Source: Algimonas ampicilliniresistens (GTDB taxonomy: Bacteria > Pseudomonadota > Alphaproteobacteria > Caulobacterales > Maricaulaceae). Taken from it: a stretch of 64,000 nucleotides of DNA. Each line of letters starts with the position of its first letter. The stretch's first letter is position 1. Where the stretch lies: contig NZ_BSNK01000002.1 in assembly GCF_030159955.1 (NCBI RefSeq), forward strand, positions 62,001-126,000. Direction: 5' to 3'. The position numbers and the translations under genes were made by a program. Positions 43,461-53,328 of the stretch are shown in pieces. The notes below the pieces were generated by a model. It saw only the letters and a program-made list of their open reading frames with translations, made no database searches and had not been told where the DNA came from.

Positions 43461-44374
43461 TGATACGACCTATAAAGCCACTCCTCGCGGCCGCACTCTT
43501 ATTGCCTCTGATTTCAGCCCTGCCTGCATATGCGCAGATGGGCGACGTCGTTAAGACTAGTTTTTCCGGCACAAGCGAAGCGGCCTACGCCCCTCTTTTC
43601 GATCAATGGTATGAGACCATCATGCCGGGTGACGGACTGGCGGTTGAACTGCCTGCAGGACACCAGCTGGTTATTGATGGAGCCGTTTGGACGCCAGCTT
43701 GGCGCGCCCCAGAAACAGCGCAAACATTGCCGGCGGAACTTATATCAGGCGGCAATTTAATCGCCAAAATCAACGTGTTCGTCTTGGAACCCAGCACCAA
43801 CATCGATTCCAAAGGCTGGCTGAATGGCTACCGTATTGGCACCTATCCGCGTAATCCGCCGAAAGGCTTCATTCGTCTTGACGGTCCTGAAGATCGCGAA
43901 CACGCGCTCTCCCCACATTTCAAAGTTGGGCAATTTCTGTGCAAACAACAGCCGGGGCACTGGCCGAAATATGTTCTGGTGACACAGAATAATGTGCGGC
44001 GTTTAGAAGCCCTGCTGACATCCCTCAACGATGACAAAACGACGGATGCAGACACATTTTTCGTGATGAGCGGCTTTCGCACACCATTTTATAACTCAGC
44101 CATCGGATCGGCTAAATTCTCTCGCCACATGTATGGCGATGCCGCTGATATCTATGTCGATTACAAACCTCGCAACGGCAATATGGATGATCTGAACCGC
44201 GACGGAAAAATCACCAAGGCTGACGCCAATTGGCTCTACGACTATGCGCAAAAGCTCTACAAGAACCAGAAGGACCTGCCCAAGGGTGGGATCGGCGCTT
44301 ACCGGGCCAATGCGGTCCACGGCCCGTTTGTTCATGTTGACGGGCGCGGAACGACGGCCCGCTGGGGTCGCTAA
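43460..44374 (+). CDS. Exported M15A-type peptidase (D-Ala-D-Ala carboxypeptidase-like)
   Basis: The 304-residue protein has a signal peptide ([14 protein letters not shown]). The C-terminal half has the M15 zinc-peptidase motifs: [29 protein letters not shown] with the H-x6-D metal pair, and a third ligand in VHVDGRG. An insertion [17 protein letters not shown] resembles an EF-hand or dockerin-like calcium loop. It likely trims peptidoglycan peptides next to the L,D-transpeptidase that precedes it; the genes overlap by one base (TAATG). The first 150 residues are of unknown fold. Confidence 0.85.
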   Translation: MIRPIKPLLAAALLLPLISALPAYAQMGDVVKTSFSGTSEAAYAPLFDQWYETIMPGDGLAVELPAGHQLVIDGAVWTPAWRAPETAQTLPAELISGGNLIAKINVFVLEPSTNIDSKGWLNGYRIGTYPRNPPKGFIRLDGPEDREHALSPHFKVGQFLCKQQPGHWPKYVLVTQNNVRRLEALLTSLNDDKTTDADTFFVMSGFRTPFYNSAIGSAKFSRHMYGDAADIYVDYKPRNGNMDDLNRDGKITKADANWLYDYAQKLYKNQKDLPKGGIGAYRANAVHGPFVHVDGRGTTARWGR

Positions 44375-44421
44375 ACACTCAGCCGCTTGACGCTCTGGCT
44401 CACCATGACCACATCGCTCTC

Positions 44422-44973
44422 ATGAGCGATGATTATCTAAATGAAAAATGGCGTAGCACGACCATTCTATCTGTACGTAAGAACGGCAAAGTTGTGGTTG
44501 TGGGTGATGGCCAAGTCAGCGCGGGTAACACCGTGATGAAGGCAAAAACCCGCAAAGTTCGTCGTGTCGGCGGCGGAAACGTGTTGGCTGGGTTTGCGGG
44601 GGCGACGGCGGATGCCTTCGCGCTTCTGGAACGCCTTGAAACCAAGCTCGAACAATATCCGACCCAACTCGCCCGCGCCTGTGTCGAACTGACCAAGGAT
44701 TGGCGGACCGACAAATATCTCCGCAATTTGGAAGCCATGCTGATCGTGGCTGACGCGGATCAGACGTTTGTGCTGACCGGAAATGGTGACGTCGTCGAAC
44801 CTGATGAAGGCATTGTCGCCATCGGCTCTGGCGGTAACTACGCCTACGCTGCCGCTCTCGCTATGACCGAATATGAAGAAGACGCCGAAACCTTGGCCCG
44901 CAAAGCCATGGGGATCGCCGATCGGATCTGCGTCTTCACCAATAATAACCTTACGGTTGAGACCATTGAATAG
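44422..44973 (+). CDS. hslV: HslV, peptidase subunit of the HslUV protease
   Basis: The 183-residue N-terminal-threonine protease starts, after a 12-residue propeptide, with the catalytic T13 in [20 protein letters not shown]. The [10 protein letters not shown] and [12 protein letters not shown] stretches and the final [15 protein letters not shown] match the family. Together with the ATPase HslU it degrades regulatory and damaged proteins in the cytoplasm. hslU is not adjacent: a strong terminator follows the hslV stop within 30 bases. No good ribosome site precedes the ATG, and weak promoter-like hexamers (CTTGAC at 44386, CCACAT at 44409) would give an almost leaderless message; this is speculative. 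Confidence 0.95.
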   Translation: MSDDYLNEKWRSTTILSVRKNGKVVVVGDGQVSAGNTVMKAKTRKVRRVGGGNVLAGFAGATADAFALLERLETKLEQYPTQLARACVELTKDWRTDKYLRNLEAMLIVADADQTFVLTGNGDVVEPDEGIVAIGSGGNYAYAAALAMTEYEEDAETLARKAMGIADRICVFTNNNLTVETIE

Positions 44974-44975
44974 AA

Positions 44976-45000
44976 AAAGCCCGCCAATTTGGCGGGCTTT
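44976..45000. terminator. Strong bidirectional Rho-independent terminator after hslV
   Basis: AAAGCCCGCCA and TGGCGGGCTTT form an 11-bp perfect stem with a 3-nt loop, and A/T tracts flank both sides. It lies between hslV and the convergent redoxin gene and can serve both. Confidence 0.9.
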
Positions 45001-45026
45001 CTTTCATTCTGAGTCTTTGTCGATCT

Positions 45027-45650
45027 CTAAGATGCGTATTTAACCGAGCAACCATAGGGCTGTGTATCTGTGGTCGCGACAGCACGGCCCGCATCCAGAT
45101 CGGCCAGAGCGGCCCGGACATAGTTTGTTGCCCCGTCAATGGATGCGACGCTAGATGAGCTATTATCGTCAATTGCGCCTTGATAGACCAACGTCTGGTC
45201 CGCATCGATAATATACATGTGCGGCGTCGTCCGCGCAGAGAATGCTAGGCCCATCGTGCCCTCTTCGTCGAGGATGACAGCCGTCGGAGCGGCTGCATAG
45301 CGCTCCACAGTCTGATTGGCACCGTTGCCGTCCTTGTGACCCTGTTTGCCGGGCGCGGAAGAGATCACGGAGAGCCAAACAGTCTCTGTCTCAGACGCCG
45401 TCGCTTCGCGCTGCAGAGCCTGCATATTGTTACTCTTATAATGCTTTTTGACGTAAGGGCAGCCTTCGTTCGTCCATTCCAGGATGACACGCTGGCCTTC
45501 AAAATCGGAAAGATTGTGGGTTACGCCATTACTATCGACGACGGCCATATCGGACACCGTCGACCCCGTTGCAATTTTAGCAAATGCGGGCGCTGAAAAG
45601 GCCAACACGGATGCCAGAGGCAAGGTTAAGGCTAGGGCGAAAGTCTTCAT
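45027..45650 (-). CDS. Exported redoxin/thioredoxin-like protein
   Basis: The protein is about 207 residues with a signal peptide (ALTLPLASVLAFSAPAFA). The thioredoxin fold resembles alkyl-hydroperoxide-reductase/TlpA-type redoxins: NLSDFEGQRVILEWTNEGCPYVKKHY, with a single cysteine in GCPYV and not C-x-x-C, and TPHMYIIDADQTLVYQGAID. The start at 45650 (ATG) has GGAGAG at a good distance; the GTG at 45656 is too close. The DsbD-like gene lies directly upstream on the same strand (17-bp gap), so this protein may receive electrons from it in the periplasm. Confidence 0.82.
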   Translation of the reverse strand: MKTFALALTLPLASVLAFSAPAFAKIATGSTVSDMAVVDSNGVTHNLSDFEGQRVILEWTNEGCPYVKKHYKSNNMQALQREATASETETVWLSVISSAPGKQGHKDGNGANQTVERYAAAPTAVILDEEGTMGLAFSARTTPHMYIIDADQTLVYQGAIDDNSSSSVASIDGATNYVRAALADLDAGRAVATTDTQPYGCSVKYAS

Positions 45651-45673
45651 TGTCACTCTCCGTTAGAAATTTA

Positions 45674-47758
45674 TCAGGTCCCCTTAAGCGTATTTAATAA
45701 CATATCGACCGTCAGGATTTGAGGGAGAACTTGCCCCCTCACGGAATTGTCAGACGCTGGAAAGTATAGGTAAAGCGGCACACCAGCCCGGCCATAACTT
45801 TCGAGCTCACGGGCGATAACATCATTCTTATTCGTCCAATCTGCGATCAGAAACGCGGTGTTTGTCTCTGCAAAAGCCTGTTTCACAGAGTCGGTTTTCA
45901 ACACCAACCGCTCATTGACCTTACACGTCACACACCAGTCAGCCGTGAAATCGACAAAGACAGGACGGCCCTCCGCGCGCAGTTCAGCGACCCGTTCCGG
46001 ACTCCATGCATCTGTCGCGATATCAGCCGAACCAGTGGCTGTCTCAGTCCGAGCTGCAAAGGGCAAAGCTATCGCAAGAATGATGGTGGCTACGCCGACG
46101 ATCCGCCATATCCCCTTGCGCTGCAACAGCCAAACGGCCAGCGCGAAAGCGAGCATGGCCAGCAGGACCAATCCCATGCCGTCGACGCCCGCTTGATTAC
46201 CCACGACCCAAACAAACAACAAACTCGCAGCGAACATCGGAAATGAGAGGAATTCACGTAAACGAACCATCCATGGCCCTGGCTTTGGCAATTTTGATAA
46301 CAGACCTGGTGCGTAGGCGAACAAGATAAACGGCGCAGCAAAACCGGCCGCGAGCGCCGCGAAAACCAACATCGTCACGAACGCAGATTCAGACAAAAGG
46401 GCATATCCAACCGCAGTAGCCATGAAGGGGGCCGCACAAGGCGTTGCGACAAGCACGGCTAATGCGCCCGTAAAGAAAGACCCGCTAAGTCCGCCTCGCC
46501 CTGCGAGACCAGCGCCAGTACCTTGATAAGTCCCACCCGCAATTTCGAACACGCCGACCAGATTGAGCCCAACAGCAAAGAGCAACAGTGCCATCAGACC
46601 CACAAAGATAGGGTTCTGTAGTTGGAAGCCCCACCCGAGTTCTGCACCGCCTGCTTTGATAGCCAAAAGCACGACCACCAAAATCGCGAAGGTCGCAAAA
46701 ATCCCGAACGCATAAGCCCACGCTTCACGGCGCGCGACCGCGCGTTCGCTATGGGCTGACTTGGCGAGACTCAGCGCTTTCAAGGAGATGACGGGGAAGA
46801 CGCAGGGCATCAGATTTAGAATGAGGCCGCCTATGAACGCGCCAATAATAGCGCCGAGTAAGCCAATGGGTGCGCCCGAAGGTCCAGAACCCCCTGGAAG
46901 ATTACCTGCGACGGCACCCACCGCAATGGCGGGGCCTGGCGCAACACTGACAATACGTCCTGTCCGCTCACCGTTAAGATCAAACGCCAGCACGCCTGAT
47001 TGTGAGCCGGAAAACCCATCTTGCCAGCCAAAGCTTGCGCTCGTGTCGATCTGGATCCCATCTGGGCCGACGCTCACAACTTGGGGGTCGGAATGGACTA
47101 AGAGTGTTTTGTCATAGGGGAAGAAATAGGCGTCCGAAAAATCACCCTCGGGAAGGTCAGAAAATTGGATCGACAAGGCCGCGCCGTCGGCCTGCATGGC
47201 CGCACGGACCGCAATCTCGCGCGGAGCTTGACCAATCGCTTCAACGATTGCGGCAGCGTTTTCATCGTTCAGATCCGCCGTCTCGGACACTTGCAAAACG
47301 ATCCGCAACGTACCGTCTTCGGGAATGCAGATATCATAACAAACGAGGTAATAGACCTGCGCCTCAATCTCGAGGATCGAGCCGATCGCGGCATTCTCAG
47401 CCACGGTGAACGCGACCGGAAAGAGCGGAGCACCCTCAAATCCGTAATTGATAATCGGTCCTGTCGGAATGGTGTCGGGCAAGGGCCAGACAATGTCGTC
47501 CGCGCTAAGCGCGTCGGGCAGAATCCACGTAATCTGGACCGGCTCACCACTGTCGCCGGGGTTACGCCAATAAGTGTGCCAGTTCTCGTCCAGCTCCGTC
47601 TTCAGGGCGATCTGAAACGTCTGCCCCGGCGTGACCGTATAATGAGAAGAGAGCAGCGACGCCTCGACCCTCCCCGTATCGACAGAGAGCGAGGTGGTCG
47701 CAAAAGCGCTCGTTGTCGCGATTAACCAGAGAAAGAGAGACAAGAACAGGGCGCGCAT
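45674..47758 (-). CDS. DsbD/ScsB-like thiol:disulfide transporter
   Basis: The 694-residue protein has a signal peptide, an N-terminal DsbD-alpha-like domain with the pair LVCYDICIPE, a central eight-helix membrane domain (beginning FIGGLILNLMPCVFPVISLK with the conserved PCVFP, and ATPCAAPFMATAVG) and a C-terminal thioredoxin domain with TADWCVTCKVNE. Electrons pass from cytoplasmic thioredoxin through the membrane cysteines to periplasmic targets. The following redoxin gene is a probable client. The architecture is complete and the length fits the ScsB-type branch. Confidence 0.92.
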   Translation of the reverse strand: MRALFLSLFLWLIATTSAFATTSLSVDTGRVEASLLSSHYTVTPGQTFQIALKTELDENWHTYWRNPGDSGEPVQITWILPDALSADDIVWPLPDTIPTGPIINYGFEGAPLFPVAFTVAENAAIGSILEIEAQVYYLVCYDICIPEDGTLRIVLQVSETADLNDENAAAIVEAIGQAPREIAVRAAMQADGAALSIQFSDLPEGDFSDAYFFPYDKTLLVHSDPQVVSVGPDGIQIDTSASFGWQDGFSGSQSGVLAFDLNGERTGRIVSVAPGPAIAVGAVAGNLPGGSGPSGAPIGLLGAIIGAFIGGLILNLMPCVFPVISLKALSLAKSAHSERAVARREAWAYAFGIFATFAILVVVLLAIKAGGAELGWGFQLQNPIFVGLMALLLFAVGLNLVGVFEIAGGTYQGTGAGLAGRGGLSGSFFTGALAVLVATPCAAPFMATAVGYALLSESAFVTMLVFAALAAGFAAPFILFAYAPGLLSKLPKPGPWMVRLREFLSFPMFAASLLFVWVVGNQAGVDGMGLVLLAMLAFALAVWLLQRKGIWRIVGVATIILAIALPFAARTETATGSADIATDAWSPERVAELRAEGRPVFVDFTADWCVTCKVNERLVLKTDSVKQAFAETNTAFLIADWTNKNDVIARELESYGRAGVPLYLYFPASDNSVRGQVLPQILTVDMLLNTLKGT

Positions 47759-47838
47759 GAGCGAGCCTATAGGTTGATATCGTGAAGAAATCGACGCTTG
47801 ACCCGGACCTCTGACGCAAAGGTGATTACAGCCAAGCT

Positions 47839-49473
47839 CTAATGCCTAAAGTGCCGCATCCCTGTGAACACCATGGCAAGCCCGGCTTCGTCAGCGGCTG
47901 CGATGACTTCGTCGTCGCGGATTGAACCGCCCGGTTGGATGATGGCGGTCGCGCCCGCAGCAGCAGCAGCGAGCATACCGTCTGCGAAAGGGAAGAAGGC
48001 GTCGGATGCACAGGCGCAGCCTTGAGTGCGGAGTTCATCCCAACCGGCGGCCTCTTTTGCGTCTTCGGCCTTGCGGGCTGCAATGCGGGCTGAGTCCAAA
48101 CGGCTCATCTGGCCCGCGCCGATCCCAGCCGTGGAGCCTTCTTTTACATACACGATGGCGTTGGATTTGACATGTTTTGCAACACGCCACGCCATTTTGA
48201 GGTCCGCCATTTCGGTCTCGTTCGGCGCACGTTTGGTGACCACTTTGAGCGCGCCGTCAGCGACATGACCATTATCGCGGTCCTGTACAAGAATACCGCC
48301 CGCTACATTCCGGTAGGTGAGCGACGCATCCGACGGGTTGGGTAGATCACCCGCAATCAACAGACGTAGGTTCTTCTTTTTAGCAAAGACCTTGATCGCA
48401 GCCTCTGTGGCGTCGGGCGCAATCACGACTTCGGTGAAGACCTTCACAATCTCTTTGGCCGTGTCTTCGTCTAGTAAGCCGTTCAGTGCGACAATGCCGC
48501 CAAAGGCACTGACGGGGTCGCAAGCAAGCGCGTTTTTATAGGCTGAAATGAAATTATCCGCGACGGCAACGCCGCACGGATTGGCGTGTTTGATGATCGC
48601 AACGGCGGGTCGGCGACCGCTCCGGGCATCACCAAATTCCGCGACCAGTTCATAGGCCGCGTCCGTATCGTTGATATTGTTGTAGGACAGAGCTTTACCT
48701 TGGAGCTGGTCCGCGGTGGCTACGCCGGGACGGTCCGATCCGTCGGAATAGAAGGCCGCCGTCTGGTGAGGATTTTCACCATAGCGCAGGCTTTGACGCA
48801 GTGAGCCGCCTTGGGCGCGGTATTCCGGCGCCATATCGCCGCGAACGCCAGCGAAATAATTACTAATTGCCGCATCATAATGAGCGGTGCGCGCAAAGGA
48901 TTTATGCGCCAAGCGTTGGCGCAACGTGCCCGACGTCTGGCCATCATTATCGCGCATTTCCGCAATCACGGCGTCCACATCATCTGCATCGACACACACC
49001 GCAACATGGGCGTGGTTCTTCGCCCCTGCCCGAATCATGGCTGGACCACCAATGTCGATATTTTCGACACAGGTTTCATAATCGCCGCCAGCGGCCACAG
49101 CCTGTTCAAACAGGTAAAGATTGACGATCAACAGATCGATCGGACGGATATTATGCGCGCTCATCGCGTCGACATGGCTGGATAGATCACGCTCACCGAG
49201 CAAGCCGCCATGTACCATTGGGTGCAGCGTCTTAACCCGGCCATCCATCATTTCCGGAAACCCGGTTAAATCCGCTACATCGCTGACGGCAATTCCCGCA
49301 TCAGCAATGGCGCGTCGCGTGCCGCCTGTACTGACCAGTTCGACGCCAAGATCGGACAAGGCTTTGGCCTGATCAATCAGACGCGACTTATCAGAGACAG
49401 AAATCAGGGCGCGCGCGACTGGGCGGCGACGGTCTGGATCAAAAGGTTTAAGGTCAGGATTAGGGCTAGGCAT
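47839..49473 (-). CDS. purH: Bifunctional AICAR transformylase / IMP cyclohydrolase
   Basis: The 544-residue enzyme carries out the last two steps of IMP synthesis. The N-terminal cyclohydrolase (about 1-215) shows [31 protein letters not shown] and [18 protein letters not shown]. The transformylase part has [28 protein letters not shown] and [10 protein letters not shown]. Length and motifs are standard. It is the last gene of the group with rpe, heparinase and the nucleotide-sugar enzyme but is separated from the latter by 100 bp, so it may have its own promoter. Confidence 0.97.
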   Translation of the reverse strand: MPSPNPDLKPFDPDRRRPVARALISVSDKSRLIDQAKALSDLGVELVSTGGTRRAIADAGIAVSDVADLTGFPEMMDGRVKTLHPMVHGGLLGERDLSSHVDAMSAHNIRPIDLLIVNLYLFEQAVAAGGDYETCVENIDIGGPAMIRAGAKNHAHVAVCVDADDVDAVIAEMRDNDGQTSGTLRQRLAHKSFARTAHYDAAISNYFAGVRGDMAPEYRAQGGSLRQSLRYGENPHQTAAFYSDGSDRPGVATADQLQGKALSYNNINDTDAAYELVAEFGDARSGRRPAVAIIKHANPCGVAVADNFISAYKNALACDPVSAFGGIVALNGLLDEDTAKEIVKVFTEVVIAPDATEAAIKVFAKKKNLRLLIAGDLPNPSDASLTYRNVAGGILVQDRDNGHVADGALKVVTKRAPNETEMADLKMAWRVAKHVKSNAIVYVKEGSTAGIGAGQMSRLDSARIAARKAEDAKEAAGWDELRTQGCACASDAFFPFADGMLAAAAAGATAIIQPGGSIRDDEVIAAADEAGLAMVFTGMRHFRH

Positions 49474-49573
49474 GGTCGGTCCGTCGAAGAGAAGAGGAAT
49501 GGACGCGGGCGCGCTATCACGGTCCGCAATCTCAAACCAGACGATCCAGACGGTTTACTGTGAAGAAGGCCAT

Positions 49574-51571
49574 CTACTGTGAAGAAGGCCCTGGTCGCGG
49601 GGATTTCAGTCCGGGAATGTTCGCCGGCGCAGGTAGATCGTGGATTGGCTGTAGCCCGTCCAGCGTATCCTTTGGCGCATAGCCTTTGAGCAAGCCGGTC
49701 AAGGCCTTCTTGATCTGCACCCGATCCCGTCGGTCAATCGCATCGAGAAGAACATCAACCCGCCGCAGGATTGACGTCGGATCAACCACAAGCGCATCAA
49801 ACCGCGCCACGCCCGATACCGGGGTCGGCGACAACATCTCTTCACTATGGGTGAGACGCTCTGTCAGTTTTTCGCCGGGACGCAAACCTGTATAGAGGAT
49901 TTCGATATCTTCCTCAGGAACCTTGCCCCGCAAACGGATCAGGTTGCGGGCCAGTTGCGCGATATTCACCGGATCGCCCATCTCCAACACATAGATATGC
50001 GCTGTTTCAGCTTCCTGCGCGGCGTTGAGGGCCGCAGCCTGCAGCACGAGCGACGACGCTTCTTCAACCGTCATGAAATACCGGTTCATATCTTCATGGG
50101 TGACCGTGACGGGTCCGCCCGCCGCAATCTGTTCTTCAAATAGAGTGACGACTGAGCCGGTTGAGGCCAGCACGTTCCCAAAACGCACGGCGGATGCATG
50201 CATAGTCGGCACCTGACTCTGACGCGCGAGTGTCAGCAATTCGACCACACGTTTGGACGCGCCCATGACATTCGCCGGGTCCACAGCCTTGTCCGTTGAG
50301 ATCAAAACGAAATGCTCAACCCCGTAAATTTCGCACATGTCGAGCGTGACATGCGTGCCCAAAACATTAGTCCGGAGCGTCTCGACCGGGTTACGTTCAC
50401 CTGACGGCACATGTTTCAACGCTGCCGCATGCAGCACAATTTCGGGCCGTTCAGCTGCGAAGATTTCGTCCATGCGCCCCGCGCTACACACATCACCCAA
50501 ATAGGTTCGCCAAGGCGCAGAGTGGGCATAGGGTTGCAATGGCGCCAGATGGCGTTCCAAATTGAACAGGTTGAGTTCGCTTACATCCACTAGCGCAAGA
50601 TGGCTGGGTGCGAGCCGGGCGATCTGCATGGAAAGTTCTGAGCCGATAGAGCCACCTGCTCCGGTAATCAGAACCCGCTTGCCAGAAATGAGCTGCGATA
50701 CGGGCGTCATGTCGAGCAGACGCGGGTCACGCCCAATCAGATCGGCGGCTTCGAACCGAGTCAGACCTTTATTAGGTCCAGGCGCTGATCTTGATAGCGG
50801 TGCATCCAATTCAGCCGCCACTTTGATTAAATGCTGCGTGAGTTGGCGGTCGGGGTTGGGGTCCAGCGAGAGAATATGTAGGGGACGATCTCGTCGGGCC
50901 GCCAGCTTGCGATAGATGGGGGCCAAATCGTCCGGCTTACCGAGCACCGGCACTGAGCGGATTGAGCGTCCCGCATATTGCCCCGATGTTTCAATCAGGC
51001 CGACCGGATTAAAGCCCTTGGCGCGGTCGCGACGCGAGCTATCGCGCAGATAATTGTACAAATTAGACGCCTGTCCAACCAGAATAGCATCATGCGAAAA
51101 GTGCGAAGGTGAGCGGTAGAGCGCGCGCACATCACCATTGCGGATCACCATCGCGATCAGGCGTGACAGAATGATACCGAGCGCAAATAAAAGCCCCGCA
51201 ATAAATGGGGCTGAGCGTGGGAAATGTTCGCCGCGTTCAAATCCCAAGAAGAGCACAAGCGGGACGATCAGCATAACAACGACAACGCCTGCGAGAAGGC
51301 GTCTGAAATCGGCAAGCGACGTGAACCGCCAGATCGCTCTATCCTGACGCATAAACGCCCAAACGAGAACGGCGACGATAGCCGCAACAATCGCTGAGCG
51401 ATGATCAATATCGGCTTGGATGGGTCGGTTGATGGAATCATACCGCAAACGCACAGCCATCAACATGGCTAACCACGCCATAGCGCCGTCAAACAAAACC
51501 AGCGCTATGCTGATTAAGGCGCTATGCAGAGGTGTGCGGGCGTTAGATGTGTCGGACTTGTTTCGGGTCAC
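49574..51571 (-). CDS. Membrane-bound nucleotide-sugar 4,6-dehydratase/epimerase (CapD/WbpM type)
   Basis: The 665-residue protein has four N-terminal membrane segments (within about 15-145), a CoA-binding-like Rossmann region (DAILVGQASNLYNYL) and an extended SDR domain with the nucleotide motif GAGGSIG (304-310), LISTDKAVDPANVMGASK (SDR lysine, variant active site) and RPGEKLTE. Such enzymes convert UDP-GlcNAc-type sugars for capsule, O-antigen or glycoprotein glycans. The GTG start overlaps the heparinase stop by four bases (GTGA), so the two are translationally coupled. Confidence 0.9.
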   Translation of the reverse strand: MTRNKSDTSNARTPLHSALISIALVLFDGAMAWLAMLMAVRLRYDSINRPIQADIDHRSAIVAAIVAVLVWAFMRQDRAIWRFTSLADFRRLLAGVVVVMLIVPLVLFLGFERGEHFPRSAPFIAGLLFALGIILSRLIAMVIRNGDVRALYRSPSHFSHDAILVGQASNLYNYLRDSSRRDRAKGFNPVGLIETSGQYAGRSIRSVPVLGKPDDLAPIYRKLAARRDRPLHILSLDPNPDRQLTQHLIKVAAELDAPLSRSAPGPNKGLTRFEAADLIGRDPRLLDMTPVSQLISGKRVLITGAGGSIGSELSMQIARLAPSHLALVDVSELNLFNLERHLAPLQPYAHSAPWRTYLGDVCSAGRMDEIFAAERPEIVLHAAALKHVPSGERNPVETLRTNVLGTHVTLDMCEIYGVEHFVLISTDKAVDPANVMGASKRVVELLTLARQSQVPTMHASAVRFGNVLASTGSVVTLFEEQIAAGGPVTVTHEDMNRYFMTVEEASSLVLQAAALNAAQEAETAHIYVLEMGDPVNIAQLARNLIRLRGKVPEEDIEILYTGLRPGEKLTERLTHSEEMLSPTPVSGVARFDALVVDPTSILRRVDVLLDAIDRRDRVQIKKALTGLLKGYAPKDTLDGLQPIHDLPAPANIPGLKSPRPGPSSQ

Positions 51572-53328
51572 GTTGATCGACCCCTGAGACGACGCAGTGA
51601 CCAGCGCACACGATTGTCGCGTCCCTGACCATCTCCATCCCCTAAAGCGTTGCCGGAAATGACAAGCTGCTGACAGCGGACAGGGCGCGCCCCGCCAGCG
51701 AGATAGACGCTCGGTTCAACCGCTAATGGGCCACCATCCGTGCGGAAACGCCAGCCAGAACGGCCATTCTGCACAAGTAACGCGCTGGATAGATCCTGAG
51801 CGAGGCTCACGCGGACATCAGGATGGAAATGGAACCGCAGGGCAAAAGGAACAGGATCGCGTGAGAGCGGCGCGTCACCCATCGGCACAAACAAGCTATC
51901 TTCGCCACGAATATCACCGCCATCCTCACCTACAAATAACCTGCGTCGATGCACGAGGCCGTGCGCATCTTTATAACCGTCATGCGAGCTTTCCAACCAA
52001 ATACCACTACTTTGCTCCTTAAGACGGGCACGCACGATACCGGAGTCTTCTGCAACCACTGCGCCAAGCGCGTCAGCCATAAAGCCGTCTTCGAGGATTT
52101 CGCCTGGCGAACGATCAGCCAAAGTTAGGGTTGAATGGGCTGCACTGGCCCGGACGGGTCGACGCCAATCTGGCGCAGCGGCAGGGTGCCACCCGCAATT
52201 CACCAGCAATCGACCTTCAGATGTCGAGATTTCCATAGCGAGCGGAGCCAAATGCGCATCAAGGTCATATGGGCGCGGTGCAACGCTCTGCGTATCAATC
52301 AAGACGACGCTCTCACCTGCATCGAGCCTGTGGTAGCCCGTATGCGGGCCATAGGCGAACGGTTGAGGATCGGACTCGCCACCATCGCGACCCCGAAGGA
52401 GCGCTGACACTCTGTCCGGGTCACCCTCATGACCACCATGGAAAACGGCCATCGCACCGTCCGTATGGCGCAGTGTCGCAACCATCGGCATGAGCCGATC
52501 AATCGCGCGCCCTAGCGCCCGCGACCCTTCCAAACCCGCCGCCTGCAAGACTGCGTCGGTTCCCATCAAAATCTCAAGGGCATCAAGCGTCGCCATGGGA
52601 GAACGGCTGATATGGCCGCCATCCGCAAGGATCTGCCCCGTTATTTCTTCATCAAGCCCATCAAGCGCGCGGGCTAAGACCGTCTCCGCTTTGTCGTTTA
52701 AACGGGCCCCAAAAATCACCAATGCAGCTTGGGCGCGGAGCATTGGTAGGCCCGGACTGACGCGCGACAAAGCGCGTCTAAGCGCCCGCATCTGTCCAGC
52801 ATATCGCGCCGCGAGTTGACCGGTCGGATCTGGCAAAGCGGATAGGGCACGACCCCAGTTCAGACCTCTTCGGGCGAGGCGATCCGGCGCAAAGACGAAG
52901 CTGTTGCCGCCTGCAAACAGATCAGCCCATTGCACCGCTAATTGTCCGGCCTTCGCCGCGCCGCCCTGAGCTGTGAGAAGATCGAACAGCCAGTCAAAAT
53001 CATGAATCCACCCGGCGTAGCGCTCTGACGGCATAGATACGGAGAAAGGATGGCCGTGAGCGCCGACATCGACAGTCTGGCCAGCAAAGCACCACCGCCC
53101 CGCCAATAATTCGGTCCCAGTTGACTTTTTGCCATAAGGCATGGCTATCATGACCGGGTTCAGCTTTGGCGGGCGCCCTCTCGACTTTCGCGTAGGCAAA
53201 AGTGACGCTGTAGCGCCAACCACAGACCGGCCCATGCGTGCGCGAAGCGCATCTGATATCGTGACGCGTCGGGTCAAACCGCGCCGATCAGACCGCCGCG
53301 CGGATTGGATCGGCGCGCAAGGCAGCAA
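51568..53328 (-). CDS. Heparinase II/III family protein
   Basis: The protein is up to 586 residues. An alpha/alpha-toroid region (HDFDWLFDL ... GILADGGHISRSP-like segment with LADGGHISRSP) is followed by the heparinase II/III C-terminal beta-sandwich (RASAAHSTLTLADRSPGEI, FHFHPDVRVSLAQD, WRFRTDGG). The family includes polysaccharide lyases for acidic glycans, but alphaproteobacterial members near purH have no proven substrate. The start is uncertain: the full frame overlaps rpe by 41 bases, a TTG at 53277 or ATG at 53235 would avoid this. There is no obvious signal peptide, so a cytoplasmic place is possible. Confidence 0.82.
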   Translation of the reverse strand: MLPCAPIQSARRSDRRGLTRRVTISDALRARMGRSVVGATASLLPTRKSRGRPPKLNPVMIAMPYGKKSTGTELLAGRWCFAGQTVDVGAHGHPFSVSMPSERYAGWIHDFDWLFDLLTAQGGAAKAGQLAVQWADLFAGGNSFVFAPDRLARRGLNWGRALSALPDPTGQLAARYAGQMRALRRALSRVSPGLPMLRAQAALVIFGARLNDKAETVLARALDGLDEEITGQILADGGHISRSPMATLDALEILMGTDAVLQAAGLEGSRALGRAIDRLMPMVATLRHTDGAMAVFHGGHEGDPDRVSALLRGRDGGESDPQPFAYGPHTGYHRLDAGESVVLIDTQSVAPRPYDLDAHLAPLAMEISTSEGRLLVNCGWHPAAAPDWRRPVRASAAHSTLTLADRSPGEILEDGFMADALGAVVAEDSGIVRARLKEQSSGIWLESSHDGYKDAHGLVHRRRLFVGEDGGDIRGEDSLFVPMGDAPLSRDPVPFALRFHFHPDVRVSLAQDLSSALLVQNGRSGWRFRTDGGPLAVEPSVYLAGGARPVRCQQLVISGNALGDGDGQGRDNRVRWSLRRLRGRST

